This document shows positions 46,140 through 55,613 of a DNA stretch of 64,000 bases, in pieces. Below the pieces are notes generated by a model, which was given only the letters and a program-made list of their open reading frames with translations, was not told the DNA's origin and did not search any database. Location of the stretch: positions 124,001 to 188,000 of the forward strand of contig NZ_MRCQ01000001.1 in NCBI RefSeq assembly GCF_002304005.1, in the 5' to 3' direction. The first letter of the stretch is position 1; every line of letters begins with the position of its first letter. Both the position numbers and the translations under genes were made by a program. The DNA is from Flavobacterium sp. ACN6 (lineage in GTDB: Bacteria; Bacteroidota; Bacteroidia; Flavobacteriales; Flavobacteriaceae).

Positions 46140-47276
46140 TTAAAGCATTCCTTTCGTCGAAGGCAAAATCATTTTTTCTGTATCTCTTTTCACAGCTACT
46201 TTTATTGCTTTCGCGAAAGCTTTAAAAATTGCTTCGATTTTGTGGTGTTCGTTAATTCCTTCTGCTCTAATGTTTAAGTTCGCTTTTGCACCGTCTGTAA
46301 ACGATTTAAAGAAGTGATAAAACATTTCAGTCGGCATTTTACCTACCATTTCACGTTTAAACTCAGTTTCCCAAATCAGCCAGTTTCTTCCTCCAAAATC
46401 AATTGCAGCCTGCGCTAGGCAATCATCCATTGGAAGACAGAATCCGTAACGCTCAATTCCTAGTTTATTCCCCAATGCTTTTGCGAATACTTCGCCTAAT
46501 GCAATTGCAGTATCTTCGATGGTGTGGTGCTCGTCTACTTCTAAATCACCTTTTACCAAAATCTCCAAATCCATTTGACCGTGACGTGAAATTTGATCTA
46601 ACATATGATCAAAAAAGGCAATTCCAGTATCGATTTTGCTTTTTCCAGTTCCATCCAGATTTAGATTGATATAAATATCCGTTTCGTTTGTTTTACGGGT
46701 AATTGAAGCCGAACGCGCCTCTAATTTTAAAAATTCATAAATCGTTTTCCAATCCATCGATTGCAAAACAATAGTCTCGTCCAATTCCTCACGTTTTGAT
46801 GAAATCTCATTACTTCCTGCCCCATCTTTATCATTCATAAAAATGGCTTTTGCACCAAGATTTTTAGCCAATTCAACATCTGTTAAACGATCGCCCAAAA
46901 CAAACGAATTTTCTAAATCATATTCAGGATTGTTTAAATATTTAGTCAGCATTCCCGTTCTAGGCTTGCGTGTCGGCGCATTATCTTCTGGAAAAGATCG
47001 GTCTACAAAAATCTCATCAAACAAAACTCCTTCGTTTTGAAAAGCTTTTAAAATGAAATTCTGCGTTGGCCAAAACGTATCTTCTGGAAAACTATCTGTT
47101 CCTAATCCGTCCTGATTGGTTACCATTGCCAATTCGTAATCTAATTCACTGGCAATTTTAGCCAAATATTGAAAGGCTTTTGGATAAAATTCTAATTTAT
47201 CTAAGCTGTCTAATTGTAAATTTTCTGGTTCTAAAACAATCGTTCCGTCACGATCGATAAAAAGTACTTTTTTCAT
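46140..47276 (-). CDS. hisB: bifunctional histidinol-phosphatase / imidazoleglycerol-phosphate dehydratase
   Basis: 378 aa fusion, as in enterobacteria. N-terminal HAD phosphatase (about 1-165): [14 protein letters not shown] holds the nucleophile Asp, and [16 protein letters not shown] is the third motif. C-terminal dehydratase (about 185-378) has [13 protein letters not shown] and [14 protein letters not shown], which bind the two Mn. It catalyses steps six and eight. 136 bp after hisC with a tandem repeat in between. Confidence 0.95.
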   Translation of the reverse strand: MKKVLFIDRDGTIVLEPENLQLDSLDKLEFYPKAFQYLAKIASELDYELAMVTNQDGLGTDSFPEDTFWPTQNFILKAFQNEGVLFDEIFVDRSFPEDNAPTRKPRTGMLTKYLNNPEYDLENSFVLGDRLTDVELAKNLGAKAIFMNDKDGAGSNEISSKREELDETIVLQSMDWKTIYEFLKLEARSASITRKTNETDIYINLNLDGTGKSKIDTGIAFFDHMLDQISRHGQMDLEILVKGDLEVDEHHTIEDTAIALGEVFAKALGNKLGIERYGFCLPMDDCLAQAAIDFGGRNWLIWETEFKREMVGKMPTEMFYHFFKSFTDGAKANLNIRAEGINEHHKIEAIFKAFAKAIKVAVKRDTEKMILPSTKGML

Positions 47277-47357
47277 GTTTTATTTTTTGAGAATATAGAA
47301 GATAGAGTAAAGAGAATAGTCTTTTCATTCCATTTTTAAAGTTCTTACTTTTTTCCT

Positions 47358-47408
47358 TACTCTATATTCTTTACTCTATATTCTTTACTCTATATTCTTT
47401 ACTCTATT
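47358..47408. repeat. 14-bp tandem repeat TACTCTATATTCTT
   Basis: Three full copies (47358, 47372, 47386) and a partial fourth at 47400, between hisC and hisB. Upstream GAATATAGAAGATAGAGTAAAGAG (split by reading) can pair with it. Confidence 0.8.
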
Positions 47409-47412
47409 TTTT

Positions 47413-48462
47413 CTATCTCAACAATTTCAATTCTTTAATCAAAACAGCATTTTCTTCTTCGGTTCCAATTGTAAAACGAAGACAGTTTTCGCATAAAGGC
47501 TGTGTGGTTCGGTTACGAATTACAATTCCCTTCTCGATTAATTGATCGTATCTTTTATTGGCATCATCTACTTTTACCAAGACAAAATTAGCTTCTGTTG
47601 GATAAATTTTTTCCACAAAATCAACTTCAAGTAAAACTTTAAGTAATTCTTCCCTTTGCTTTATTATAGAAGTTATTTCTTGTTTTATTTTATCAGAATC
47701 CTTTAAACGTTCAATCGCTCTTTGTTGTGTCAATTCGTTTACATTGTAAGGAGGTTTTATCTTGTTTAAAACCGAAATGACAACTTCTGATGCATAACAA
47801 ATTCCCAAACGAATTCCAGCTAAACCATACGCTTTTGAAAGTGTTTGAGTAATAACCAAATTCGGATATTCATCGATTTCTGTAAGCCAGCTTTCTTTTT
47901 CTGAAAAGTCAATATACGCTTCATCAATTACAATTAAACCTTTAAAGTTTTGAAGTAATTTCACAATGCTTTCGTCTGAAAAAGAATTTCCAGTCGGGTT
48001 GTTTGGCGAACACAAAAAGATGATTTTAGTATTTTCATCAACAGCCTCTAAAATCTTTTCTACTTGAGGCTGAAAGTCATTTGTAAGTAGAATTTCTCTA
48101 TTTTCTACCGCATTGATATTTGCCAAAACGCTGTACATTCCGTATGTTGGCGGTAATGTGATAATATTATCTGTTTTTGGTTCGCAGAAAGCCCTGAAGA
48201 TCAAATCTAAAACTTCGTCGCTTCCGTTTCCCAACAAAATCTGACTCTGCTTTGTATTGTTATTTTTGGCTAAAATTGCTTTAACCGAATTCTGCTGCGG
48301 ATCTGGATAACGATTCACACCATTTTGGTACGGATTTTCATTAGCATCCAAAAAAATCATTTCAGCAGTATCAAAATCTTCAAATTCATCTCTTGCAGAA
48401 GAATATGGTTTTAAAGATTTTACGTTTTCACGTGTTATTGTATTTATATCAAAAGTGCTCAT
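47413..48462 (-). CDS. hisC: histidinol-phosphate aminotransferase
   Basis: 349 aa from the ATG at 48462 (MSTFDINTITRENVKSLKPYSSARDEF); the frame is open to a TTG at 48486 that lies in repeat sequence. The PLP lysine is in SKAYGLAGIRLG, with SPNNPTGN and VIDEAYIDF upstream as expected. It makes histidinol phosphate from imidazole acetol phosphate and glutamate. Confidence 0.95.
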   Translation of the reverse strand: MSTFDINTITRENVKSLKPYSSARDEFEDFDTAEMIFLDANENPYQNGVNRYPDPQQNSVKAILAKNNNTKQSQILLGNGSDEVLDLIFRAFCEPKTDNIITLPPTYGMYSVLANINAVENREILLTNDFQPQVEKILEAVDENTKIIFLCSPNNPTGNSFSDESIVKLLQNFKGLIVIDEAYIDFSEKESWLTEIDEYPNLVITQTLSKAYGLAGIRLGICYASEVVISVLNKIKPPYNVNELTQQRAIERLKDSDKIKQEITSIIKQREELLKVLLEVDFVEKIYPTEANFVLVKVDDANKRYDQLIEKGIVIRNRTTQPLCENCLRFTIGTEEENAVLIKELKLLR

Positions 48463-48492
48463 TTTTTTATTTTTTTTAAGAGGCAAGAATCA

Positions 48493-48523
48493 AGATTTAA
48501 GACTTTATAAAAGTCTTAAATCT
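48493..48523. repeat. AGATTTAAGACTTT hairpin between hisD and hisC
   Basis: 14-bp perfect arms around ATA, 31 nt before the hisC ATG. Confidence 0.65.
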
Positions 48524-48570
48524 GCTCATTCTTATATTGTTTTGCTTCTTGAATCTTACTTCTATTCTCT

Positions 48571-49854
48571 TTATTCTAAACTCTTCAATCTTAACGTAAC
48601 AGCATTTTTATGCGCCTGTAAACCTTCCGCGTCTGCCATAAGCTCAATCGCTTTACCTATGTTTTGAATGCCGCTTTCAGTTATTTTTTGAAATGTCATT
48701 GATTTCATAAAACTATCGAGATTTACACCACTGTAATTCTTTGCGTATCCGTTTGTTGGAAGTGTATGATTTGTTCCAGAAGCGTAATCTCCAGCACTTT
48801 CCGGGGTATAATTTCCAATAAAAACGGAGCCTGCGTTTATTATTCCGTTACAATAAAAATCGTCGTATTCAGAACAGATTATAAAGTGTTCCGGCCCATA
48901 TTCATTGATTAAATCTAAAGCGATTTGATCATTTTCAACATAAATTAATTTTGAATTTTCAATTGCTTTTTCTGCAATTGCTTTTCTTGGAAGAACTTCT
49001 ATTTGAGACTGAATTTCCTTTTCTACTTCATCAATAAGTTTTTTTGAAGTCGAAACTAAAATAACCTGACTATCTGTTCCGTGTTCTGCCTGCGACAATA
49101 AATCTGATGCTACAAAAGCAGGAACTGCAGTATCATCGGCAACAATTAGTAATTCTGATGGACCAGCAGGCATATCAATCGCAACTCCAAATTGTGTCGC
49201 CAATTGTTTTGCCACCGTCACAAACTGATTTCCAGGACCGAAAATCTTATACACTTTTGGAATAGATTGTGTTCCAAATGTCATTCCTGCAATCGCTTGA
49301 ATACCGCCAACTTTTAAAATTTTTGTTACTCCGCATAAATTTGCCGCATATAAAATAGCTGGATTTATTTTTCCTGTTTTATCTGGTGGCGAACACAATA
49401 CGATTTCTTTACATCCAGCAATTTCAGCAGGAACAGCCAGCATTAAAACCGTTGAAAACAGAGGCGCTGTTCCGCCTGGAATATACAAACCAATTTTTTG
49501 AATCGGTCTTTTTTCCTGCCAGCAGCTTACACCTTCGATTGTTTCAAGCTCAACACGACTTGTTTTCTGCGCTTTGTGAAATTTATAAATGTTATTTTTT
49601 GCTAATTCTATAGCTTCTTTTAACTCACTGGGAATCAAATTAACTGCTTCGGTTATTTCTTCCTTCGAAACTTCATAATTATCCAGAGAAATGCCGTCAA
49701 AAATTGAAGTGTATTTTGCAACAGCTTCATCGCCTTTTTTCTGTACTTCTTTAAAGATTTCTTTTACCGTAACCTCAATATCATCAATAGTTTGAGTTGG
49801 TCTCTTTAATATATCTGACCAGCTTTCTGGTTTTGGATTGTTTATTTTATTCAT
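48571..49854 (-). CDS. hisD: histidinol dehydrogenase
   Basis: 427 aa. Signature GPSELLIVADDTAVPAFVASDLLSQAEHG (split by reading) with the zinc-site Gln/His, and SAGDYASGTNHTLPTNG near the C-terminus. NAD+-dependent four-electron oxidation of histidinol to histidine, the last two steps. 103 bp after hisG. Confidence 0.96.
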   Translation of the reverse strand: MNKINNPKPESWSDILKRPTQTIDDIEVTVKEIFKEVQKKGDEAVAKYTSIFDGISLDNYEVSKEEITEAVNLIPSELKEAIELAKNNIYKFHKAQKTSRVELETIEGVSCWQEKRPIQKIGLYIPGGTAPLFSTVLMLAVPAEIAGCKEIVLCSPPDKTGKINPAILYAANLCGVTKILKVGGIQAIAGMTFGTQSIPKVYKIFGPGNQFVTVAKQLATQFGVAIDMPAGPSELLIVADDTAVPAFVASDLLSQAEHGTDSQVILVSTSKKLIDEVEKEIQSQIEVLPRKAIAEKAIENSKLIYVENDQIALDLINEYGPEHFIICSEYDDFYCNGIINAGSVFIGNYTPESAGDYASGTNHTLPTNGYAKNYSGVNLDSFMKSMTFQKITESGIQNIGKAIELMADAEGLQAHKNAVTLRLKSLE

Positions 49855-49872
49855 TTTTTTTTCTTGCTTTAT

Positions 49873-49945
49873 GCTTTAAGCTATAGGCTTTAAGCTTTCT
49901 TAACTTTGTCTATTTTGGCTTAAAGCTTACAGCCTAAAGCCTACA
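49873..49945. repeat. imperfect inverted repeat GCTTTAAGCTATAGGC family
   Basis: GCTTTAAGC and TAGGCTTTAAGC on the left; GCTTAAAGC and GCCTAAAGCC on the right, between hisG and hisD. Confidence 0.55.
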
Positions 49946-49957
49946 GAGGGCAAAGCC

Positions 49958-50815
49958 CTAAAGAACCATTTTCTCAATTGGACAAACCAAAATTCCTTCT
50001 GCCCCAACCTCTTTTAATTGATCGATTACATCCCAAAAAGTATCTTTATCAATTACCGAGTGAACACTGCTCCAGCCTTCTTGAGCTAGTGGCAGAACGG
50101 TTAAACTTCTTAATACGGGAAGAATTTTCCCAACAGCATCAATTTTGTCGTTTGGAACGTTCATCAAGATATACTTTGAATTTCTAGCTCTTAAAACAGC
50201 TTGAATTCTGAATTTTAAAGTGTCAATGTGTTTCTGAATTTCTGGTGAAACTTTTGGAGAAACGGCTAAAACCGCTTCACTTTTCAGAATCACTTCTACT
50301 TCTTTTAGGTTGTTTTTGAATAAAGTGCTGCCGCTAGAAACAATATCTACAATAGCATCGGCAAGACCAATGTTTGGCGCGATTTCTACAGAACCAGAAA
50401 TTTGGTGAATATCTACACTTAAGCCAAATGAATTGAAATATTCGTTTACTGTATTTGGATACGAAGTTGCGATTCTTAAACCTGCTAAATCCTGAATTGA
50501 ATTGTATTCTAAGGTTTTAGGAACTGCAACAGAAACTTTGCATTTTGAAAAACCTAATTTTTGAACTACCTCAATTCCTTTTCCCTTTTCTACCAAAAGG
50601 TTGTCGCCAACAATTGCCAGATCTACTACTCCATCCATTAAATACTGTGGAATATCTGAATTTCTTAGATATAAAACTTCAAGAGGAAAATTAGAAGCTT
50701 CTGCTTTTAGCTGGTCGATTCCGTTGTTGATCGAAATACCGCAGTCTTTTAAGATTTGAATGCTGTCTTCGTTTAAACGTCCCGATTTTTGAATTGCAAT
50801 TTTTAAAGTACTCAT
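49958..50815 (-). CDS. hisG: ATP phosphoribosyltransferase, long form
   Basis: 285 aa, the long type with a C-terminal regulatory domain (about 210-285) that binds histidine, as in enterobacteria. MSTLKIAIQKSGRLNEDS and the ribose-phosphate loop DAIVDIVSSGSTLFKNNL are typical. It commits ATP and PRPP to histidine synthesis. First structural gene of the operon, preceded by a His leader peptide and a terminator, so transcriptional attenuation and feedback inhibition are both likely. Confidence 0.96.
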   Translation of the reverse strand: MSTLKIAIQKSGRLNEDSIQILKDCGISINNGIDQLKAEASNFPLEVLYLRNSDIPQYLMDGVVDLAIVGDNLLVEKGKGIEVVQKLGFSKCKVSVAVPKTLEYNSIQDLAGLRIATSYPNTVNEYFNSFGLSVDIHQISGSVEIAPNIGLADAIVDIVSSGSTLFKNNLKEVEVILKSEAVLAVSPKVSPEIQKHIDTLKFRIQAVLRARNSKYILMNVPNDKIDAVGKILPVLRSLTVLPLAQEGWSSVHSVIDKDTFWDVIDQLKEVGAEGILVCPIEKMVL

Positions 50816-50864
50816 TTTTTTTTAGTTGTTTGTTGGTTATAGCTTGAGTACAAAGAGTTAGAAA

Positions 50865-50898
50865 TAAAAAACCCGTTTGATGTACTCAAACGGGTTTT
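50865..50898 (-). terminator. his attenuator terminator
   Basis: Minus strand: AAAACCCGTTTGA (50898-50886), loop GTACA, TCAAACGGGTTTT, followed by more T. Lies between the leader stop and hisG. Confidence 0.88.
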
Positions 50899-50925
50899 AA
50901 AATATGATGATTTACATGCATACTA

Positions 50926-50985
50926 TTAACACATCGCTTGAGAGCAATAATGTAAATGATGATGATGTAATTGAATTGAAATCAT
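50926..50985 (-). CDS. his operon leader peptide
   Basis: 19-aa frame MISIQLHHHHLHYCSQAMC followed by TAA. Five of 19 codons are His (CAT), four consecutive: the classic control run of a histidine attenuator. Its late codons contain CTCAAGCG (50942-50935), which can pair through one G.U with CGTTTGAG (50892-50885), the rising arm of the terminator plus one loop base. An 8-bp repeat ATTTACAT/ATGTAAAT (50910-50917, 50950-50957) offers a further alternative stem. The promoter candidate lies 36 nt upstream. It has no other explanation and is too short for routine gene calling. Translation is inferred. Confidence 0.9.
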   Translation of the reverse strand: MISIQLHHHHLHYCSQAMC

Positions 50986-51020
50986 GATTTGTTTTGTGTT
51001 TTACTTCTTTGATTCGGTTG

Positions 51021-51052
51021 CAAATATAATAGATAAATTAATTAAAAAGCAA
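51021..51052 (-). promoter_or_regulatory. candidate promoter of the his leader
   Basis: Minus strand TTG (51052-51050), 21-nt spacer, TATATTTG (51028-51021, exact -7). The -33 element is partial. The leader ATG is 35 nt downstream. Confidence 0.6.
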
Positions 51053-51125
51053 TTTTTATTTTAACTTAACGATAGTTTATTGTTAAAAAACGTTTGAGAC
51101 GACTTTATATACAATAATTTTAAAA

Positions 51126-52526
51126 TTACTTTAAAGAATTCTTATATTCTTCAAAAACCAATAAAACTCTTGTTCCTTTACCAATTTCACTTTCTATTTT
51201 AAATTTAATTTGCAGTAGATTTGTCATTCTTTTTACAATAAACAAACCTAAGCCTGTTCCTTTAATTTCTGCATGGTTTAAAGAATCTGATCTAAAAAAT
51301 GGATTCAAAATAGAATCTAAATCCTCTTTTGCAATTCCGATCCCTTGATCTGATATAATGCAATTAATTTTGTTTTTTTCTCTTGATAACGAAATCTTGA
51401 TCTCGCTGTTAGAATTGGAATATTTTACCGCATTCGAAATTATATTCCGAAGAATTGTAACTACTAAATAATTATCAGAATAAACATAAAATTCTTCTGG
51501 AGCATCTAATATTATATTGATATTTCCAGATTTAATTTTCTCTGCATTTAAAGTGAGAACATCTAAAATTACTGCATTTAAATAGATGTTTTCTTTATTA
51601 ATATTCTGTTTCTGATTTTCAAAACGAGCCATTAAAAGCAGTTGATCAACCAATGAATTCAGATGATCTACTTCATTAATACAATAGTTTATTTTTTCTT
51701 CGTATTCCTTGCTTTCTCTAGGTTTACGTATTAAAACTTCAAGTGTTCCTTTAATAACGGTTAAAGGAGTTCTCATCTCATGCGAAGCATCAGATGTAAA
51801 TTGTTTTTCACGCTCAATTGCATCTTCAATACGATTTAATAAATTGTTGATGGTTTTGGACAATGTAAACAATTCGTCTCGTGTTTTAGGAAGCGGCATT
51901 CTTGTTTTTAAATTGTCTTTTGTAATAATTCTAGAAGTATCAATAATATCGTTTATTGGTTTGATACTTCGTCCAGCAAAAAATCGAGCAAGAAAGAATA
52001 GCAATAAAAGAATTATAGGAAATGTAATCATCAAAGTATCCAGCAAGTTCTTTAAGACTTTTGAAGAATCTGAAAGTGACATCGCAATAATCAAATAACC
52101 AATTTTCTTTGTTTTTATATGAAGTGGAACCTGAATCTGGCGAATTTTATTTCCTAATAAATGAGTATCAAAAAGCTGAAAATGCGCTTTGTTTTCATGA
52201 AAAATTAGTTTTTCATTTTTTAAATTAGGCGACTTTTCGATAATTTTTTTATTCAGATCTAAAAACTGGACAAATACAGGGTTTACATCTACTGAGTTAT
52301 GCTCCCGTTCTTCCCATTCTTCAGTATCCATCAAAATTACTTTTTTGTTTTCAATTTTGATTTCTCTTAAATGATCTTGAATTTCAATGTTTAAATTTTC
52401 ATCAATATGATTGTAAACGGTAAGTTTTACAATAAAATAAATAGCCGAAAAAGCAACAAGAACCAAAAGTCCTGTTGTCAAAATGTAATTTAATGCAATT
52501 CTATTTTTAAAGGATAATGAAGTCAT
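51126..52526 (-). CDS. sensor histidine kinase
   Basis: 466 aa. TM1 about 14-35, periplasmic sensor region about 36-145, TM2 about 165-182, HAMP-like linker, then HisKA with His249 in SDASHEMRTPL, and a HATPase domain with NIISNAVKYS, DQGIGIAKED and GTGLGLFIVKR. All kinase boxes are present. It pairs with the OmpR-family regulator encoded directly upstream (3-bp gap). The sensed signal is unknown. Confidence 0.9.
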   Translation of the reverse strand: MTSLSFKNRIALNYILTTGLLVLVAFSAIYFIVKLTVYNHIDENLNIEIQDHLREIKIENKKVILMDTEEWEEREHNSVDVNPVFVQFLDLNKKIIEKSPNLKNEKLIFHENKAHFQLFDTHLLGNKIRQIQVPLHIKTKKIGYLIIAMSLSDSSKVLKNLLDTLMITFPIILLLLFFLARFFAGRSIKPINDIIDTSRIITKDNLKTRMPLPKTRDELFTLSKTINNLLNRIEDAIEREKQFTSDASHEMRTPLTVIKGTLEVLIRKPRESKEYEEKINYCINEVDHLNSLVDQLLLMARFENQKQNINKENIYLNAVILDVLTLNAEKIKSGNINIILDAPEEFYVYSDNYLVVTILRNIISNAVKYSNSNSEIKISLSREKNKINCIISDQGIGIAKEDLDSILNPFFRSDSLNHAEIKGTGLGLFIVKRMTNLLQIKFKIESEIGKGTRVLLVFEEYKNSLK

Positions 52527-52529
52527 TTG

Positions 52530-53192
52530 TTAATCATTGGCGATATACCCAATGCCGCGAATAGTTTTTATATAATCTTCTTCAATTTTAAGATTCAGTT
52601 TTTTGCGAATGGCATTCATAAAAACATCAATTACACCGGTATCATATTCGAAATTGATATCCCAAACATCTTTTAAAATATCGTTTCTTGTACAGACTTT
52701 TCCTTTATGCTCAATTAAGTACTTTAGTAATTCGAACTCTCTTTGGGTTAATGAAATCTCTTCTTCTCCATTTAAAACAATATGCTTTGATAAATCAATA
52801 GTTATGGCTCCGAGAGTCAATCTTTCGTCTTGTTTTTTATTTCTAAAATGAATTTTAATACGTTCTACTAATTCCTCAAAACTAAATGGCTTTTTAATAT
52901 AATCGTTTGCTCCCGCTTTTAACCCTTCGATTGTTTCCTGAACGGTATCTTTTGCAGTTAAAAAGATGATCGGAGTAGTTTGGTCTTTCACTCTAATCGC
53001 TTTACAAAGATCAAGTCCGTTAATTTTTGGCAGCATCCAATCTAAAAGAATCAAATCAAATTTTTGATTCTGAAGCAGTTCAAAACCTTTAGATCCATCA
53101 TTTGAAGTAGTTACTTGGTAACCTTCTTCTTGCAGACCTTGTTTTAAAAACTGAACAATACCTAACTCGTCTTCAACTATTAAAATATGCAT
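52530..53192 (-). CDS. OmpR/PhoB family response regulator
   Basis: 220 aa. Receiver domain with the phospho-acceptor Asp51 (LILLDWMLPK) and acidic pair VEDE at 6-9, switch Thr in IIFLTAKD, Lys in YIKKPF. The C-terminal winged helix ends DIKFEYDTG..DVFMNAIRKKL...TIRGIGYIAND. It should act with the downstream kinase. It is divergent from the LtaS-like gene, with about 200 bp of shared upstream DNA. Confidence 0.92.
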   Translation of the reverse strand: MHILIVEDELGIVQFLKQGLQEEGYQVTTSNDGSKGFELLQNQKFDLILLDWMLPKINGLDLCKAIRVKDQTTPIIFLTAKDTVQETIEGLKAGANDYIKKPFSFEELVERIKIHFRNKKQDERLTLGAITIDLSKHIVLNGEEEISLTQREFELLKYLIEHKGKVCTRNDILKDVWDINFEYDTGVIDVFMNAIRKKLNLKIEEDYIKTIRGIGYIAND

Positions 53193-53369
53193 TTATCGTA
53201 TTTGATTAAGATTCGCATTTCTTTTTTGTACTCCAAAGATAGGATATTTTGAAATCAGAAAATGATTCAGAACTTAAGTACAGAAAGAAAATCAGCATCT
53301 TAAGCAAACTTTAAGATAACACTAAGCAAGGTAAAAGTCTAACTTAATCTCCCATTAATGATTCGAAAT

Positions 53370-53377
53370 TAATTTTG
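53370..53377 (+). promoter_or_regulatory. candidate -7 element TAATTTTG
   Basis: Exact TAnnTTTG match 15 nt before the LtaS-like start codon, which implies a very short leader. No -33 at the usual spacing. Confidence 0.35.
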
Positions 53378-53392
53378 TAAAAAAATAATGAG

Positions 53393-55534
53393 ATGACTTT
53401 TTCTAAAAAATTTTCGCCTTTTTACAATCTCGCCTTATTGTACTTTATTGTAAGTTTCATACTTAGAATTGTTCTTTTGTTTCATCCAATTACACAAAGT
53501 TCTTTTACAATTGCTGAAAGCTTGAAAATCTTTACATTAGGTTTGATTTCAGACTTTTTTGTATTTGTTACAGCTTCAATTTTCCTTTGGCTTTATCTTA
53601 TTTTTATTTCAAATTCAAAATATAATAAACCATCTGGATATCTTATACTTGCTGTCTTTATTGCTCTTTTAATTTATATCGCTTCTGGTAAAAGCATTTT
53701 TGATGAGTACGGAGGCGCTTTACCAAAAATCGTTTTGATTTTTGTTTCAATCAAAACGCTCTTCTTTGGACTCTTTCTTTTTTTACCAAAATATCGCACC
53801 AAAATCAGATTCTGGCTTTTTACTTTTGTTATTTTTCTTTATGTTTTATTGATTCTTCAAAATGCAATAAGTGAGTTTTTCTTTTGGAACGAATTTGGTG
53901 TAAAATACAATTTCATAGCTGTTAATTATTTAATTTATACCAATGAAGTAATTGGCAATATTATGCAGTCTTATCCTGTTGTTCCTATATTTTCAGCTCT
54001 TTTTATAGTTACAGGAATTATCACTTTCATCATTATAAAAAATTCTAGAAATTATATAGAGGAGATTCCTAATTTCGCCGAAAAACTTAAAATTACTGCC
54101 GTTTACGGATTATTGTTTACAGCTTCTTTACTAGCAATTCCGAGTTTGGCCAAAACAGAAAATTCAAAAAACATATTTGTAAATGAATTACAGTCAAATG
54201 GGATTTATAAGTTCTATCTGGCTTTCCAGAACAATAAATTAGATTATTTTAAATTCTATAAAACGATTCCAAACCAAAAAGCATTTGCACTTTTAAAACA
54301 ACAATTTCCAGCAATATCAGGTCAAAACACTTCGAGAGAAATAAATAATGATTCACTTGAAAAACATAAAAATGTAGTTTTAATTACAGTTGAAAGTTTA
54401 AGTGCAGATTTCATGAAAATGTACGGAAATAAGCAGAATATTACCCCTTTTTTAGATAGTCTGGCTCAAAAAAGCTTGTTATTTACCAATATTTATGCGG
54501 CAGGAAACAGAACTGTACGCGGTCTTGAAGCGGTAACTTTGTGCCTGCCTCCTACCGCTGGAGAAAGTGTCGTTAAAAGAGACGACAATAAAAACAAATT
54601 TTCTACTGGTTCTGTTTTTCTTGAAAAAGGTTATACTGTAAAATTCATGTACGGCGGAGATTCCTTTTTTGATAATATGCAAGATTTCTATTCTGGAAAC
54701 GGTTATGAGATTATTGACAAATCAAGTTTTGCTGCAAACGAAATTACATTTTCGAATGTCTGGGGAGTTTGTGATGAAGATATGTATAATAAGGCAATAA
54801 AGGTGATGAATACTGAAGTACAGCAAAACAAACCGTTTTTTAATCATATCATGACGGTAAGTAATCATAGACCATTTACATATCCTAACAATAAAATTGA
54901 TATTCCCGGAAATATTAAATCTCGTGACGGCGGTGTAAAATATACCGATTATGCACTTCGTCAGTTTTTTAATAAAGCGGAGAAACAGCCTTGGTTTAAA
55001 AATACTGTCTTTGTAATTGTTGCCGATCATTGCGCTTCATCTGCAGGAAAAACACAACTTCCTTTGGATAAATATAGAATTCCAGCTTTGATTTATTCTC
55101 CAGATTTAAAACCTGAAAAATATACTAAATTGATGTCGCAAATTGATATTATGCCAACATTATTTGGATTACTTAACTTTGACTATAAAAGCAAGTTTTT
55201 TGGACAGGATGTTTTAAACTCCGATTATCAGCCTAGAGCATTTATAGCAACTTACCAAGATTTAGGTTTAATAAAGGATAACGTTTTGACTATTTTATCT
55301 CCAAAACAACAGATTAAACAATTTCAATTAAAAACCAATAATAAAGCGGGAATTAAATCTGAATTTCAGATATATTATGATGAAATTCCTCTAAAGGCTG
55401 CTAATAAAAATTTGATAGACGAAACTATTTCCTATTATCAATCTGCCTCTTATGTATTAAAAGAGAAAGAATATCAAATAAAAGATTTAGGCCAAACCAT
55501 AAAGAACAGAAAGTTATACGCAAAGGTTCGCTAA
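53393..55534 (+). CDS. LtaS-like membrane sulfatase family protein
   Basis: 713 aa. Five N-terminal helices (about 12-30, 45-73, 83-98, 110-131, 138-160) and a further one near 195-215, then an extracytoplasmic alkaline-phosphatase-type domain. Metal and nucleophile residues are visible: Glu334 in ITVESLSADF and Thr374 in AAGNRTVRGLEA, plus a late VIVADHCASS. LtaS proteins transfer glycerol phosphate; in Gram-negative Bacteroidota such enzymes more likely modify lipids or glycans with a phospho-group. It is divergent from the two-component genes and a possible target of them. Confidence 0.85.
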   Translation: MTFSKKFSPFYNLALLYFIVSFILRIVLLFHPITQSSFTIAESLKIFTLGLISDFFVFVTASIFLWLYLIFISNSKYNKPSGYLILAVFIALLIYIASGKSIFDEYGGALPKIVLIFVSIKTLFFGLFLFLPKYRTKIRFWLFTFVIFLYVLLILQNAISEFFFWNEFGVKYNFIAVNYLIYTNEVIGNIMQSYPVVPIFSALFIVTGIITFIIIKNSRNYIEEIPNFAEKLKITAVYGLLFTASLLAIPSLAKTENSKNIFVNELQSNGIYKFYLAFQNNKLDYFKFYKTIPNQKAFALLKQQFPAISGQNTSREINNDSLEKHKNVVLITVESLSADFMKMYGNKQNITPFLDSLAQKSLLFTNIYAAGNRTVRGLEAVTLCLPPTAGESVVKRDDNKNKFSTGSVFLEKGYTVKFMYGGDSFFDNMQDFYSGNGYEIIDKSSFAANEITFSNVWGVCDEDMYNKAIKVMNTEVQQNKPFFNHIMTVSNHRPFTYPNNKIDIPGNIKSRDGGVKYTDYALRQFFNKAEKQPWFKNTVFVIVADHCASSAGKTQLPLDKYRIPALIYSPDLKPEKYTKLMSQIDIMPTLFGLLNFDYKSKFFGQDVLNSDYQPRAFIATYQDLGLIKDNVLTILSPKQQIKQFQLKTNNKAGIKSEFQIYYDEIPLKAANKNLIDETISYYQSASYVLKEKEYQIKDLGQTIKNRKLYAKVR

Positions 55535-55542
55535 GAGTAATA

Positions 55543-55579
55543 AAAAAAGCCTCAAGTTTATATACTTGAGGCTTTTTTA
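55543..55579. terminator. bidirectional intrinsic terminator
   Basis: 15-bp arms AAAAAAGCCTCAAGT and complement (55543-55557, 55564-55578), 6-nt loop, between convergent genes. Confidence 0.85.
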
Positions 55580-55613
55580 AGTTTCAAAGTTCACCTAAAA
55601 CTTGAAAAAAAAT

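Noticed and set aside
47358..47408. CRISPR or VNTR gene
   Set aside because: Contiguous 14-bp units without spacers and no coding frame.
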